Of a stretch of 64,000 nt of DNA, positions 24,120 to 36,270 are shown in pieces; within the stretch, counting starts at the first letter, position 1, and each line of letters opens with the position of its first letter. The stretch lies in assembly GCF_040712315.1 (NCBI RefSeq), contig NC_134022.1, positions 1,612,001 through 1,676,000 on the forward strand, read 5' to 3'. Source of the stretch: Castanea sativa (Eukaryota > Streptophyta > Magnoliopsida > Fagales > Fagaceae). The notes below the pieces were generated by a model. That model saw only the letters and a list, made by a program, of their open reading frames with translations. It was not told the origin of the DNA and searched no databases. The translations under genes were made by a program, and so were the position numbers.

Positions 24120-24915
24120 ACTCCCCGAGCTGGGCCAAAAAATAATTTTATATATAATTTTTTTATTTGAACCTTCTTAAAATAAAATTTTGAACACTTT
24201 GAATTTAATTTTTTTTAAACTCAGTTGAATAAACCTGAATATGATCATCTTGAAAATATTTTGGTCTCTAAAAAAAAAAAAAAACTCATAACAAATCAAT
24301 TTGATCTAAAATATGGGGGGAGGGGGTGGAAATAGTAAGTCTAACAACAAAAGTATAAATTTGTTCATCTTAAATCTAAAAAAACTCATTTAGATCTTAA
24401 CAAATTTGAAATAAACTAATACTTCAAATTTTATTGTATTTAGATCTCGTTAGGAGTTCACTTTATAACAATAATTAATATGTTTATTGTATTTAAAAAA
24501 AAATAGATGATTTCTAAAATTTAATTTTAGCAACAATAATTAGTATCTTCATTGTATTAATAAACAATATGCAATGAACTCATATTTTATCTTATATAAG
24601 AAATGATATGTTCATAGTACTTTCATAACAAATTCCAAGTGGCAAATTGTTACTGGCTGTTATATGTTGGCAAAATAGTAATTTCAGTAGTGAATTTAAA
24701 TTAAAACTAATAACAACTTATCATCAAAGTTTTTTTGGAAAAATGTTGTGAAAATATTATGGATATAATATTTTTTATTTTTTATTCTTTTGCTAGTACG
24801 TACTATGGACAAATTTGTAATAAAGAAATTACGTAGACCGCAACATTAATTTTTTTTTAGTCAAAATGCATCTTCTTACTTACCCCCTAAAAATATATCT
24901 TGGAGCCGCCGCCTT
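24120..24915. mobile_element. AT-rich insertion in the copia relic, with nested MITE
   Basis: Copia-like sequence stops near 24115 and resumes near 24950. The intervening DNA is AT-rich and non-coding. Its right edge, inverted, reads GGCGGCGGCTCCAAGAT, which resembles CAGTGGCGGAGCCA-type hAT ends. A MITE of the 9350..9525 family lies inside at about 24602..24772 (ATGATATGTTCATAGTAC and partner). Confidence 0.5.
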
Positions 24916-25792
24916 AAAGGTGGTGGGAGTCTAATCTATGAAATGATAAGGAGTGGTACATCTTGTGTTCCTAGAGAACCACATAATGAGAGTTCCTAAG
25001 GTATTTAGCAATGAGATCATACCATCGATACCCAGTTGTTCCATGCCATGTTTAAGAAAACAACATGATTGGAATAGGGTTGAAGTTTGGTGCGTCCATG
25101 TGGTTGAAGAAGAACAAAATAAGCACTACAAAAAACTTTTAAGTAGGTTGTAGTTGGGGTTGTTCCATATAACCGTTCATAGGGTGTTTGTTTTTGTAAA
25201 ACAATGGACACTTATTGATGGTGTATAATATAGTAAGAGAAACTTCTTCCCAACAGAAGCGGAGCTAGGGGGGGCCAGGGGGCCATGGCCCCCCTAGCTT
25301 TTCCAATTTTCCATTAGTATAGGTGATAAAATTAGAATTTATATAGAAAATGACTTACTGCCCCTCTCAAATTTTAGAATTTGATCCCTCAAAATCTAAA
25401 ATTTAGACCTTAGAAATCCATAATTGGCCCCTCAAAATTTTCAAGTAGTCCAGAAAAACAAATTTAATTAATGCAAAAAAAACCCAAATAAAATTAAATT
25501 GGTACAAAAATATAGCCCATTTAGTAGCCCATGGCCTTCCAAGTACCAAAAAAAAAAAAACCAAAATTTACTTTTTAATACATTCCAAATCACCATGGAT
25601 CAATCCTTTAAATATATTAACATAGATCAAAAATTTTAAAAAATATATATCTTTTTTTTTCTTTTTTAAAGACCCAAAAATATATATAACGTATGATCGC
25701 GCCACCAGTTGCCTTACCATGAGTCTGTGATCATCTAATGACTCTAGCTCGTTCACAGTACCACAAGTATCTCTCGCAATCTCTCTTTACGA

Positions 25793-25972
25793 GTTTGTTT
25801 GGAATCTGCTTATTTTGCTGAAACTGAAAACTTTTTGTTGAGTGTACCATAGATAAATGTAAAAATTAGCTGAAATAGTATAGTGTAACCCATGAGTAGT
25901 ACCAAAAAGTGCAGTGAGGCCTATGAATAGTAGCAAAAATAAGTTGACTTTTTAATTTTTGCCAAACACACA
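25793..25972. mobile_element. Small MITE inside the hAT-like element
   Basis: The left edge GTTTGTTTGGAATCTGC and the inverted right edge GTGTGTTTGGCAAAAATT form imperfect TIRs of the GTTTGGxxx type. It is non-coding. Confidence 0.5.
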
Positions 25973-26063
25973 CTCCTTCTCTCTCTATTTCTACCTCTAT
26001 GTTTAACCTGTAAGGTCGTGAACACCAAGTAATGTAAAGCAAAGACTAAACTAATTGTTGTTG

Positions 26064-26226
26064 GATTTTGTTAATGTGTGCCCTTAGGGCACACAATAAT
26101 AAATCACTTTTGGAAATATTTTCTCGAAAATTGAAAAAGTATTGACACATTTTTCAATTCTCAAGAAAATATTTTTAAAAATGGAAAGCTTAATGTGTGC
26201 TCTTAAGGCACACATTAACCGGACCC
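26064..26226. mobile_element. Double-hairpin foldback MITE, copy 1
   Basis: Both ends carry the near-palindrome GTGTGCCCTTAGGGCACAC or a variant (26076..26094 and about 26195..26213). The whole element is an inverted repeat with arms of about 70 bp, including GAAATATTTTCTCGAAAATT and its partner. Further copies lie at 49993..50095 and 55157..55292. Confidence 0.65.
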
Positions 26227-27087
26227 TTTTCTACCAAAAAAAAAAAAATTTAACTTGGCTGAGTTTTTTTCTATGGTGGGTCTACAAATTTCATATATCA
26301 TATATAACTCGTGGTTGTGGATTTTTTTTTTATTTTTTTACCTTTTTGTTTATAACTTTTATGCAATATATTAATAATAATATTACCGTGTTGGCATGTT
26401 TAGCAAAAAATAAAAATAAAATATTACCGTGTTGGCAGGTTGTTGATTTGCTCATGAGTGAATGTATGTTTTATTGAAACTTGAAACTTGAAACATGAAA
26501 GTGAATGTTATGTAAGATTCCTATATAATATTAATTGTGTTGTGCAGTTTCTCATTAGTGTAGACTTGATTGTTCATACTTTTTTTCTTTTTTAATTTAC
26601 TAAATAACTAATTTATAAAATTTAATATTGTTTCAAAATATGAGTGATTTGTGGGAAAAATTTTCACAATTTATGTATATTTTAGGGAAAGAAAATGTTT
26701 AGTATAATGAAGAATATAGGGCACAATTTTGTTGAGTTAAAGTTATTTATGAAATTTTTAAAAAAAATTACCTAAAATTTTTATTATTTAGTTGCCCCCT
26801 AAAAATAATTTTTGGCTTCGCCATTGCTTCCCAAAAATGAGGAGTGGAAGCTACAATAGTGAGCCCCCCCCCCCCCCCCCCCGGCGCGCGCACATGCGTG
26901 CGGATGGTTTGTAGGATATGATGAAGTTTACTTTCAATGTGTCCAGTATGTGAAATGGTTCCATAATGTTTGAGAATATCAAGAAAGTCATGTTAAGGAT
27001 ATTCTTCTGCATTTTCATATGGTAAGAATTACAAAACGATTTTTCATGAAATAAATCCAAGTGTAGTGAGAAAAATCATCCCCAAAA

Positions 27088-29019
27088 GCTAAATTGCTAT
27101 TTTTAGCACCACTAATTACAAAAATAGGAGCACATTGATGGAGCTAAATGTAAATATTTTAGCTTCTCAGCTACAGTGCATAGCCAAAGATAGCTGTACA
27201 CTGTAGCTCAAAGGTAAAAAAATAAAAACAGTATTTTATTTGCATTCACATTGACGAAGATTATTTAAATCAATTTTTTCCTTTTTCTCCTTTATTCCTG
27301 TTGCAACTCAGCCCTCTCTTCCTCAACCTCAATTTTTTTTTCTCAGATTTCTCTCTTCCTCAACCTCACATGCCCAGCTACCAACTATCCAACTTCGGTC
27401 ATCTCTTCCTCCACTTGCCGCTAATCTCACTTGTAATCTACTCCCATTAATTTTTTTTTTTTTTTCCAGATCGGTGTGTTAGTGTGTGTGTTATAGGTAC
27501 AGATCAATTTGCTGGGTTTTATGGGTTAGATTAGTTTACTAGGTTTTGTGGGTCAGATTGGCGTGTGGGTTATGGCTTGTGATGGGTGTTATGGATGACC
27601 ATTGCTGATATGGGTGGGTTTGTGGTTAGGGATGGCAATTTCTGCCCAACCTGCGGATACTCGGCCCGGCCCGACCTTAATGGTCCGGATTTAACCCGGT
27701 CCAATTAAAAATAGGGTCGGGTTTGGGTTATAAAAAAAACCCGAAGCTAGTCCAGGTCAGGTCTGGTTTTTACAAAAACCTGACCCAACCCTGTAAATAT
27801 ATATGTATAATTACTAAAATACCCTCATATATATTGTTATAACCCTAAAATACCTCACCTCACACACAATCTCTTTAGACTTCAGCCGCCTCTCATCCTT
27901 TCTCTTCAACTCACCACTCTATGACTCACTCTCCTCTCCCACTCTCACTCACTCTCCTCTCGTGTCTCATGCCATCAGCACTTAGTCACCCCTCTCTCGT
28001 GCTCTCAGCCTCTTGATCTCACTCTCTTTGCCAAAGAAGACGAAGACGGAAATCTAAGATTCTTACCGCAAAGCCTCTCCGATCTCACCGAGTTTCATTC
28101 AATATTGCTCCCTATATTTGCTATGCTCTGAGTTTAGTGATAGCTGAAGCCAACGACCACAACCACGGTGATTTACGGCAATGGTTTTTGATGTTCTTCT
28201 TCCATTTTTTCTTTATTTGATTAGTGGGTTTGGGGATTTAGATTTTGTTGTTAAGATTTGATGTTCCTTGCATGTACTTGTTTCAGATTTTGATTTCAAA
28301 TGTATTTGGTTTCTGTGAATAGGAAATTTGAATGGGTATGGTGGATTTGATTTGAGATTTATTTGAATTTGTTGTTTGTGCTGTACTGCTACTGTGATTC
28401 TTTTTTCTCAGGAAAACAATTTTTTTTTTAATTGATTGGGCCACTGTTAGGGGCTGAAGATTGGGCCCTAAAGTGGCCTAGTACAGGCCCGGCGGGGCGG
28501 GTCTGGGCCCCGAAAAAAAAAATTCGTTTAATAAACGGGCCAGGTCTGGGCCGCGAGTCGGGTACGAGTATGAAAAAACCCAGCCCGAACCCGATCGTTG
28601 CCATTCCTATTTGTGGTGGTGATAATTTTTTTTTTTTTTTTTTTTTAATTTGAGTCATGGTGGGCTGGTTGCGACAGTGGGTGGGTGGCTGTGATTGGGT
28701 TGGTTGTGCTGATAGAGGTGGCTAGGTTTAGGGTTGCTGGGTCTGTGTTTGGCTGATTTGGGGTTGCTGGGTTTGAGGTTGTTGGGTTTGGTGGTAGTTG
28801 TGGCTGTGGTTGTGGCTGATGGTGGAGGTGGTTGTGGTTGGTTACTGAAGTTTGTGGTGAATATTTTTATTATTACTCTAATGAGTTATTTGTATTATTT
28901 TAATCAAATAGTTAAAAATATAGATCCATTGATATTGAGTGTGAAGAAGTAAAATAGATAAAGTGACTTTTGTAAGTGCCAAATAGCTAAATTTTAAGCT
29001 CCATTATTGTGGATGCTTT
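27088..29019. mobile_element. GAGCAYNNAC-type TIR element in the copia integrase
   Basis: The left part contains GGAGCACATTGATGGAGCTA; the inverted right end reads AAAGCATCCACAATAATGG. The left boundary is uncertain. It is unusual in being flanked by a direct repeat of about 123 bp of integrase sequence (26965..27087 and 29020..29142) instead of a short target duplication. The interior is G/T-rich and repetitive with no transposase. In copy A it holds a further hAT insertion at 27627..28609; the same element without it lies at about 50637..51746. Confidence 0.6.
27627..28609. mobile_element. hAT element with TAGGGATGGCAA ends (983 bp), copy A only
   Basis: The TIRs are TAGGGATGGCAAT and, inverted from the right, TAGGAATGGCAACG. 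The 8-bp target duplication TTTGTGGT flanks it at 27619..27626 and 28610..28617. The paralogous site in copy B (51247..51254) has a single TTTGTGGT with no insertion, which proves both boundaries. Inside the ends, C/G-rich CCCGGCCC-type sub-terminal repeats are visible. The short open frames inside are not transposase. Confidence 0.92.
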
Positions 29020-30620
29020 AATGTTTGAGAATATCAAGAAAGTCACGTTGAGGATATTCTTGTGCATTTTGAGATGGTAAGAATTACAAAATGATATTTC
29101 ATGAAATAAATCCAAGTGTAGTGACAAAAATCATCCCCAAAACAACAAAACATCTTGACCCCCCTTTCCCGCTCATTGTTGCAATGGGAAAGGGCCCCAT
29201 ACATTAAAATGAATGAGGTCAAAAGTCGCTTTAGAATTGAGGGTCACTTTTATTATAGGGCAATGCAAGTTGCTTGCCAATGTGACTTGACATAAAATCA
29301 AAATGACTATTGAAAACTAAACCTAATAAACTCATAGTCACTAGTAATTGGACACGTGGAAAGAGATGAATGACTTAAATGAGAGTGCCAAAGCTCAACA
29401 AAGGACAAGTTGGAAGCAGAAATTGAAAGTGCTGAAAGTCTTGATGGAAGAAGATAAAGGGAATGGAGCTCGAAGTGTTGTCCAACCTTACGGGCGGTCC
29501 CAACAATATACCCCATCCGAGAATCCTACACAATAACACCATTGGAAGAAAAGAACAAAATTAACCCAAGTTTGGTGAGTTGTCCAATGTAAAGTTTGTG
29601 AATGAGTTGGGTAATCCGTTAGATGTTATATATAGACAAATTGGGGGTAGAGATGGAGTCTACTAATTAACTAACCATCGGTTTTGTAAATAATAGGTGT
29701 GTGTGTGTGTGTGGTGGTTATGAGAGCAGGGTTAGGGGCCATGTGATTAATTAAAACATGCAAAACCGAAGAACCACTCAAAAGAGTTACCTATTATCAT
29801 AGAAAGAGCATAATTGGATCACTTAAAGGCTTAAATAGAGCCTAATTGAAGAAATCTTATCGATTTGCCATAGAGAATGTTGGAGCAGTCGATGAAGTAG
29901 ATTTAACAAGGATCTTGGAGATGGCCAAGGCTATCATATATATTCTTAAGGGTACAATCCATAGTGCGGCAATGATCCATGGTGCATCTCTTAGCCCTAC
30001 AAAAGTTGCAAATGAGAGGCTTCTGATTGGATTCCTTCATGTCATGGCCCTCAGAATAGGCAGGGTTAGGAGCCACAACAAAAATTTTAGGGTAGCAATG
30101 ACAAAGGTTGGAGTAGTAAGAACCGTTGGTAGCTAGAGGAATCTAGGAGGGGTGATAAAATTGTAAACAAAACACTTCATGAATCAACTCATTAACAAAT
30201 TGAATAACGGAGGATAGTGGGTTGTTAAAGAGCGTACAGATTCAAACTCATCAGATATACCCATCAAGGTTAATGTAGGAGCACTTGTTCATAATGTGCA
30301 TTGATGAGTTTGGCCTCAAAAGGTTTATTGATGATAGGTTTAAAGATAGCTCATTGATCCCAAAGAAAGCACGCATGCGGCTATGGAAGGCAGTAATGCA
30401 TTTGCTAGGTTCATGCTGAATCGGATACCGAGCGACCATATGATTATTTTCTTGTGTATCATCACTTCCTTGGTGGTGTGGTATCCTCCAAACCCCACAA
30501 GGACTGAAGGAGTGGAAGTGTTGCAAAGCCAAGTTATAATCTGATAATTGGTACCATCCCAATATTCATGATGAAATATGATGATGCCAAAAGTTGTCAA
30601 TTAAGTTTCTTGTCCAAATT

Positions 30621-31604
30621 TGGAGTATTAGATGATTTTGTAGGATTTGTAAGATAAAAAATAACCAAGTTGTGGCCGATTGGGGGGTCTCTGATGCCTA
30701 CATCAGTATTAGCCCATATATTCTGTATAGAGATAGTGTTTTATAGTCTTTAATTTTTAACATACCTTACCAAGTGAAGCATATTGTTCCTTTTATAGGT
30801 GATTTAGATAACTATTACACATACATAAGGATGATTATTACCCTAATTGTAGTGTTTTTTGTCTGGATGAAAGTTTAAGATCTTTAATGGTCATTATTGA
30901 ATGTTTTGAGTGATTACTCATCTTTCTTTGATGGCTTACTAATGACGCAATGACCGTCCATTAAAATCAACATCCTTAATGATTTTTATATACTCATCAA
31001 AACTCATAGCCATCATTTAATTTCCCTTATTTTTGTGCAGAAGATTTGCATTGGCTTGTCACATAAAGCTGCAACTTATGACCTTTTAAAAAACTACACA
31101 TGGCTTAAGCCTAGTAAGATTAAAGTTGTCGATACCAACGATGAATTGAATTGGATGAGGACCTCATTTTGTGCTTTAAATGAATAAATGCAACAAATAG
31201 AATGAATAATGAAATTAGCATGCAAAAAATTAGGCAGGAAGCATCTGATTAAAGAAAGTGAACCTTGGGTAGGACATCAACGATCAAAGTTAACTATAAA
31301 GGTCAAAGTCAGTGCAAGCCAACATCTGCCTACGTGGAAGCTAACATGGTGTTGTTATGACACCTAGGGCAAATATGGCAAGTTGGAAGAGGGACAAGTG
31401 GCAAAGGGCATGTGTCTCGTGTGTGTCAAGCATGCGGCAACACGTGGAGCGTCTTGCAAGTGCATGGGCACGTGGGACAATGTTAAAAACAAAATCTTAT
31501 TATATTGATTTGCGTAAAATAATGTACAATAGACTACCTTCATATAGGCATGATGTGTGTGTCGTACAATAGACCACCTTCACCGTTGGACTTGTATTCT
31601 AACA
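30621..31604 (-). other. Upstream region of the copia relic, possible LTR
   Basis: The right edge, inverted, begins TGTTAGAATACAAGTCC, a plausible LTR start on the minus strand, but the opposite LTR end and a primer site could not be found. The first 760 bp are shared with copy B up to 54860. There is no intact gene. Confidence 0.35.
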
Positions 31605-33690
31605 ATTGAAATGTTTTTGAAAAATTATAAAAATGAAAAAAAAAAAAAACTTTATATCCTTATTTTAAATTAAGTTCTAAGTTTTTTTTTTAATTAATTA
31701 AAGCTTATTCTTTTAGCTTTCCAAAATAAAAAGTACAAAAAAAAAAAACGTATTCTTTTAAATATTTCATAGTTGATCATATACACACTTTGTAAGAGTA
31801 TTCACATTCGATTTTCCACAACAATTATCCTATTTTGCAATACATCGGTACCATACATCCCACTCTTCGTTTTACAATACATTCTAATAACTTTTTTTTT
31901 TCCACACCCCAAACACCATGCTCAATTACCATATTGTACAAGCAAACCAAACCCAATTTGACACCTAGACCAGACCCAAACAAACTTAGCCAGCCATGCC
32001 ACACCAAGTCACCGAGGCCAATCCCAAACCCAAGCCCAAACCCACTATCGCCACTAAAACCCAAACACAAACTACCACCACCGCTGTAACCGAAATCCAC
32101 TAAATAAAAGTCCTTACATTCTTTTTATTAGTTGTTGCATGTGATGAACTCGCCAAGTTGTAAGGGAAATGAATGGGAAAAATGAATGATAATAAGGAAA
32201 AATTAACTTAATTTAAAGTAGTCACCATCCAAAAATAAAAGGAAAGTGAGATGAGGGTTTTAGAGGGAAAGTAAAGAAACTTGCATTATAGATCATATAT
32301 CCAGAGTTACTTGATTTATAATGAATAACTAATTAAAGAATGACTAACTAACTTGTAAAACGAACACTACAACAAAATGTATTTTTAGTGACGAAATTTA
32401 GTAACTAACTAACTAACTAACTAACTATTTTTTTAACTAACTAACTAACTATTTTTTTAACAAATTATATATCTAGGTAAGTCTTGCTCTTCCACTATGC
32501 TTACATCCATGAGTTCACATGCACCCATGTGTCACACGCCTCTTTCAATGTAATTAGAGGCAACAAAAACCATGTGATGTGGTGGAGTATTTTCAAGAGT
32601 GAAGATTTTGTAGACCTTAAGAAGTCACCAGAAAGGATCTCCACATTTGAATTTTGGTAACACAATTGAATTTTGATGAAGTGCAGTGGATTCGTTCATC
32701 TTTGATCAACGACTATGATATCATTGGTAATGAATCCCCGAGTTCTAAGAAAAATGAATGAGACTAAGTGAAAATTGACTTAATTTGAAGTTGTCACCAT
32801 CCAAAAAAAAAAAAAGAAGAAGAAGAGAGAGAAAAGAGAGAGAAGAGACTTTAGATGAAAAGTAAAGAAACTTACATCATTGATCATATATCAAGAGTTA
32901 CATGATTTACAAGGTTTTATACTAGTGCCTATTCATGACACTTATTGAGAAAAGTAAAAATAATTAACTTATAAAAAACAATATGAAACTAACTAAATAT
33001 TTTATGACTAATTATCTAGGTAAGTCTTACTCTTTCACTTTGAATATATTAATAAATTCCCATGTACCCATGTGTCATGCTTGGTAGGTTGGACTAGGTT
33101 CAGTCTAGGTTCATTAGAGCAATAGCATTAGACGTGCTAAATGCTAAAACTTTAGCATTTAGGTAAGTTTTAGCATTTAACACACCAAACACAAAAGTTA
33201 ACCTACATTAGATGTTCTAAATTTTAATAATTTTAGCACTGTAGCTGTGTGCACTGTAATAAAGAAGTGCATTGTAGCTATGTGTTAAAAAATTTTAGTA
33301 AGTTATCTCCCCCTCTTATCCATTTTTCTTTCTCTCTCATACATGTCTCTCGCCTCTCTCCTCTCTCTCTCTTTATTGTGGTTTACTTTTTTGTTTTTTA
33401 ATAGATAGTGGTTTTTATTTTAGATTATTTTAATAAACGATGTGTTAGAGTAAGAGATGTGACGTATAGTGTAATATTAAATGCTATGCTAAAATAGATA
33501 AAGTAACTTTTTCGTATATTAAATACTAAATTTTTTAGAAGTGCTAATACTAGTGCTCTTACACCCAATCCATAAGGGCAAGAAAACCAAGCATAGCTTT
33601 ATCATAGGCTACTGACTACCCAAAGTCGACTCCATGTATTTTGAGGCCTAAGGCAGAAACTAAATTAAGGCCTTATATATATAAATATAT

Positions 33691-33728
<38 letters not shown>

Positions 33729-33969
33729 CAATTAAATAATAATTTTTTTTTATAAAATCTATTCTACTTAGCTTTTTTGGATGCAAAAATACTGTGAATG
33801 GTAGAATGGGTTACATAAAAAACAATGAATCATAGTCAAAATAATGAATATGGGCTGTGTAAAAGCTTAAAGCTAAGCTAAACAAAAGTAAATGAATGAC
33901 ATCATTTCATCCGGACAAAACAAGGACAAAGTAAATCTAGTTTTCACCTATAAAAAGTAAAAACAAGCA

Positions 33970-34043
<74 letters not shown>

Positions 34044-34190
34044 TTTATGGGATAGTAGTGTATATTATTTTAATGCTTTGTATGTTGAAATAGAGTTTGA
34101 AATTTTGAGTATATTGTAAAGTGGTATAGTATAATAGATAAATTAACTTTTTAAATGGTAAAATAGAAACTATTATGCAATTCTGGATAC
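31605..34190. other. Copy-A-specific spacer with tandem duplication and microsatellites
   Basis: A block beginning near 32190 (TTAACTTAATTTAAAGTAGT, CACCATCC) is repeated near 32770 and runs to about 33085, ending in both copies with CACCCATGTGTCA or ACCCATGTGTCA. A MITE-like element with inverted TAGCATTTA-rich ends lies at about 33113..33560. Long microsatellites are (TA)n at 33675..33728 and (AG)n at 33971..34039. No gene is seen. Confidence 0.55.
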
Positions 34191-34626
34191 TAAGGTTATG
34201 TTCGGTAACAGTTTTTGTTTTCTAATTTCAAAAACTTGTTTTTAAAAATATAAAGAAAAAACAATTTTCTTGTATTTTTGAAATCAAAAACATGTTTGGT
34301 TAGTTGAAATTAAAACAATAGTTTTTTGAAGAAAACAAATAGAAAATACTAAAATATGTTGTTATTAGGATTTGTACTCTAATGCTAACTCATTAAATGA
34401 GACTTATTTATTAAATTAAATGCGTGTTTTTATTGATTTTTGAAAATTAAAAACTGAAAACAACCTTTTGCATGTTTTTAGTTTCCTTCACAAACTGAGT
34501 TTTGAAAATAATTTTTGTTTTTGGTCCATTTTGAGTTACCAAACAAGTTTTTTAGTCTCAAAAATAAAAAATTGTTTTTGAAAACAGAAAATAAGTAAAA
34601 AAAACAGATACCAAACATACCCTAAT
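34191..34626. mobile_element. TIR element with GGTATGTTTGGTA-type ends
   Basis: The left edge AGGTTATGTTCGGTAACAG and the inverted right edge AGGGTATGTTTGGTATCTG are TIRs. Both are followed inwards by long TTTTTGTTTTC-like tracts. It is non-coding. Confidence 0.6.
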
Positions 34627-35008
34627 ACTTTATCACTATGAAAGACAAAACCCTATCTCTTGTTGTATGAACAATTGTTGCCACATAACCGATGCTAGGT
34701 GGTCCAAATTGTGACCTTAGATATGTTGTTCCCTGCAGCTTCCTTTTTATTCTTGATATGTAAATTGTAATTGTTGTTATTTCTTCTTTTTTCATTTTTG
34801 CGTATAATATATTAGGTAAAACTATTACTTTAAAAGCTTAAAAAATGGGGAAAAAAACATATCTAATTATGTTTTTATATGTGAACCATACTAAAATAAA
34901 TACTAACTAATTTAGTAAGATTTATAGGAAATGAGGAGGTCAAAGAAGTTGGAAGCATAATCTTGCGGTGGTTGTAGTATTCCTATACGTTCAAGGGAGG
35001 ATAATAAA

Positions 35009-35143
35009 GGGCCCGTTTGGTAGAAGAATTTGAGTAATGTTGTTTGGAATTTTATGTATTTTTTATATATGTGTGGGTAAAAAAATGTGTAATATTATTT
35101 GAAATGTGAGTTATTATGTTAGAACTAACATGTCAAACAGGCC
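35009..35143. mobile_element. Tourist-like MITE, copy A only
   Basis: It has GGGCCCGTTTGGTAG and, inverted, GGCCTGTTTGACA ends around an AT-rich core of about 110 bp. Copy B lacks it: GATAATAAAG continues directly into TTGTCA at about 55090..55100. It belongs to the same family as 49580..49713, 51750..51887 and 52430..52558. Confidence 0.75.
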
Positions 35144-35256
35144 AACGTTGTCAGAAGTCTTCCTTGAGGCTACTGAGCACAGACACTCACTTGGAGTTTT
35201 ATTTTATCATTTATCTGAAAGTCTGAATGGAATCATTCATTCACTTTAATGCATTG

Positions 35257-36178
35257 TGTAGGTGCAAATAAAATGATAATGGAAATACACGAAGAGAAAA
35301 TGAATAGTACTTCTAAATTTTTTATTAATTTAAAGAGAGAAATTACACAACACTATTTGGACTGAGGCGCGGCACTCGCTCTCTTTAAGGAGATTCAAGC
35401 CCTTGATTGGCTAAACTTTGTAACCAGTGCAGACCGTCTTTGACTTGTCTCCCCCAGGATACAACAGCCCAACAAGTGTCGTATGGCTAGAACAACCTCT
35501 GCACAAAGTGTTCAAGCCCAAAGCTCCACCAGAAAGAATACCCTTCCTTGCCAAGAATCTCTCTATTTTTTTTTTGTGTGTATATTACGGTCATATGGAT
35601 TGTGTCTAAATGGGTCTATTTATAGGCTCAATGGGCCTCACGAAATTATTACCCAAATTAATCTGATTAATTAGGTCCATTATTCTGATATAGTGGGTGT
35701 TACAAGATTAATTGCTGGATATTATTCTGATGGGCTGGAGTTACACAATTAATGGTGAGATAAGGAGTTTTCTGAATAATGAAAAGGCCCAAACGGATAG
35801 TCCATTAAGTGGGTTAATGGCTCATTATTTTCCATAATAAAAATGGAATATTAATTCGGGCCATTTACTCACCAACGGATATGGTAATTACTCTGAATGG
35901 GCTGTCAAGTAGGAGGATCCAAGGTGCTGATTCATTTCCAAATTTGACACATCCACCCTTCACCTCCCCCTTGCGCACTTTTCTGGCTCAATATTTGAGA
36001 CAATTCATATTAGCCCATTAATCATCACAATTAAAAAGAACAAAATAGTCTATCTCCTTTTCAATGTGGGATTAAACATTTTCACTAACTTTTCATCTTC
36101 CACATTCACTCCCACATCTTTACATTTATGTTATAAAATTTATTCATTTTAATTATTTAATATTAAAATGTTCCAACA
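35257..36178 (-). mobile_element. Solo LTR (922 bp), copy A only
   Basis: The block starts TGTAGGTGCA and ends TTCCAACA (TG...CA). It is flanked by the 5-bp duplication CATTG at 35252..35256 and 36179..36183. Copy B reads straight through this site near 55312 (TAATGCGTTGAGATGG). Read on the minus strand it begins TGTTGGAACATTTT, a common plant LTR start, so the minus orientation is preferred. There is no internal gene or second LTR. Confidence 0.87.
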
Positions 36179-36270
36179 CATTGTGATGGCATGATGTGAC
36201 CAGCAGTGCTGAATCATTATACTGTGGTATGAGACAACAAGGGGAAGAGTGCTAAATACAAGGCTACTCG

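Larger units (their letters stand above)
22210..25245 (-). pseudogene. Ty1/copia relic: integrase end, reverse transcriptase, RNase H
   Basis: Reading the minus strand from right to left, integrase C-terminal sequence at 25211..25017 (TPYERLYGTTP, VFCSAYFVLLQPHGRTKL) is followed by reverse transcriptase remnants at about 23830..23075 (GCKWVYNI-like, then FEMEDLGPS). The RT end and RNase H follow at about 22820..22210 (YAAVHKILRDLKGTVFHEPH, then a TKHI.IDCHF-like end). Stops and frameshifts are frequent. The relic is opened by a MITE at 22829..23058 and by an AT-rich block at about 24120..24915. It continues to the right beyond 26835 after removal of the hAT-like element at 25254..26826. The order and strand show a single old copia element spanning about 22.2 to at least 30.6 kb. 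Confidence 0.8.
25254..26826. mobile_element. hAT-like element in the copia integrase (1573 bp)
   Basis: The ends are CAGAAGCGGAGC and, inverted, CAATGGCGAAGC. The 8-bp target duplication CTTCCCAA flanks it at 25246..25253 and 26827..26834. The paralogous right end in the duplicated copy (ending 50391) reads CAGTGGCAGAGC when inverted, the canonical form. Copia integrase lies on both sides. The element holds later insertions: a MITE at about 25793..25972 and a foldback element at about 26064..26226. No transposase is visible. Confidence 0.85.
26835..30620 (-). pseudogene. Ty1/copia relic, 5' part: gag, gag-pre-integrase, integrase
   Basis: This continues the relic at 22210..25245. From right to left it shows gag at about 30600..30250 (DGTNYQIITWLCNTSTPS), a region carrying a decayed zinc-knuckle at about 30000, and gag-pre-integrase at 29516..29307 (LSFVELWHSHLSHSSLS, the usual LWHxRLGH signature). 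Integrase core follows at 29305..29020 and 27087..26835 (DDFSHYTWIYFMKNR in the restored register). The integrase is split by the insertion at 27088..29019. An approximately 123-bp integrase piece is present on both sides of that insertion. The duplicated copy is at about 50400..54110. Confidence 0.8.

Noticed and set aside
28428..28658. Proline/arginine-rich open frames on both strands
   Set aside because: They fall in the GC-rich sub-terminal repeats of the hAT element at 27627..28609 and run into homopolymers.
29846..30136. Open frame on the plus strand (and its copy at 53355..53633)
   Set aside because: It is antisense to the copia gag relic, which explains why it recurs in both duplication copies.
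31825..32100. Glycine-rich open frame on the minus strand (GLGFGIGLGDL type)
   Set aside because: It is low-complexity translation of a CCCAAACCC-rich tract with no conserved gene structure.
35257..36178. Paired LTRs of a full retrotransposon around 35-36 kb
   Set aside because: Only one TG...CA block exists and it has direct CATTG duplications on both sides, so it is a solo LTR.
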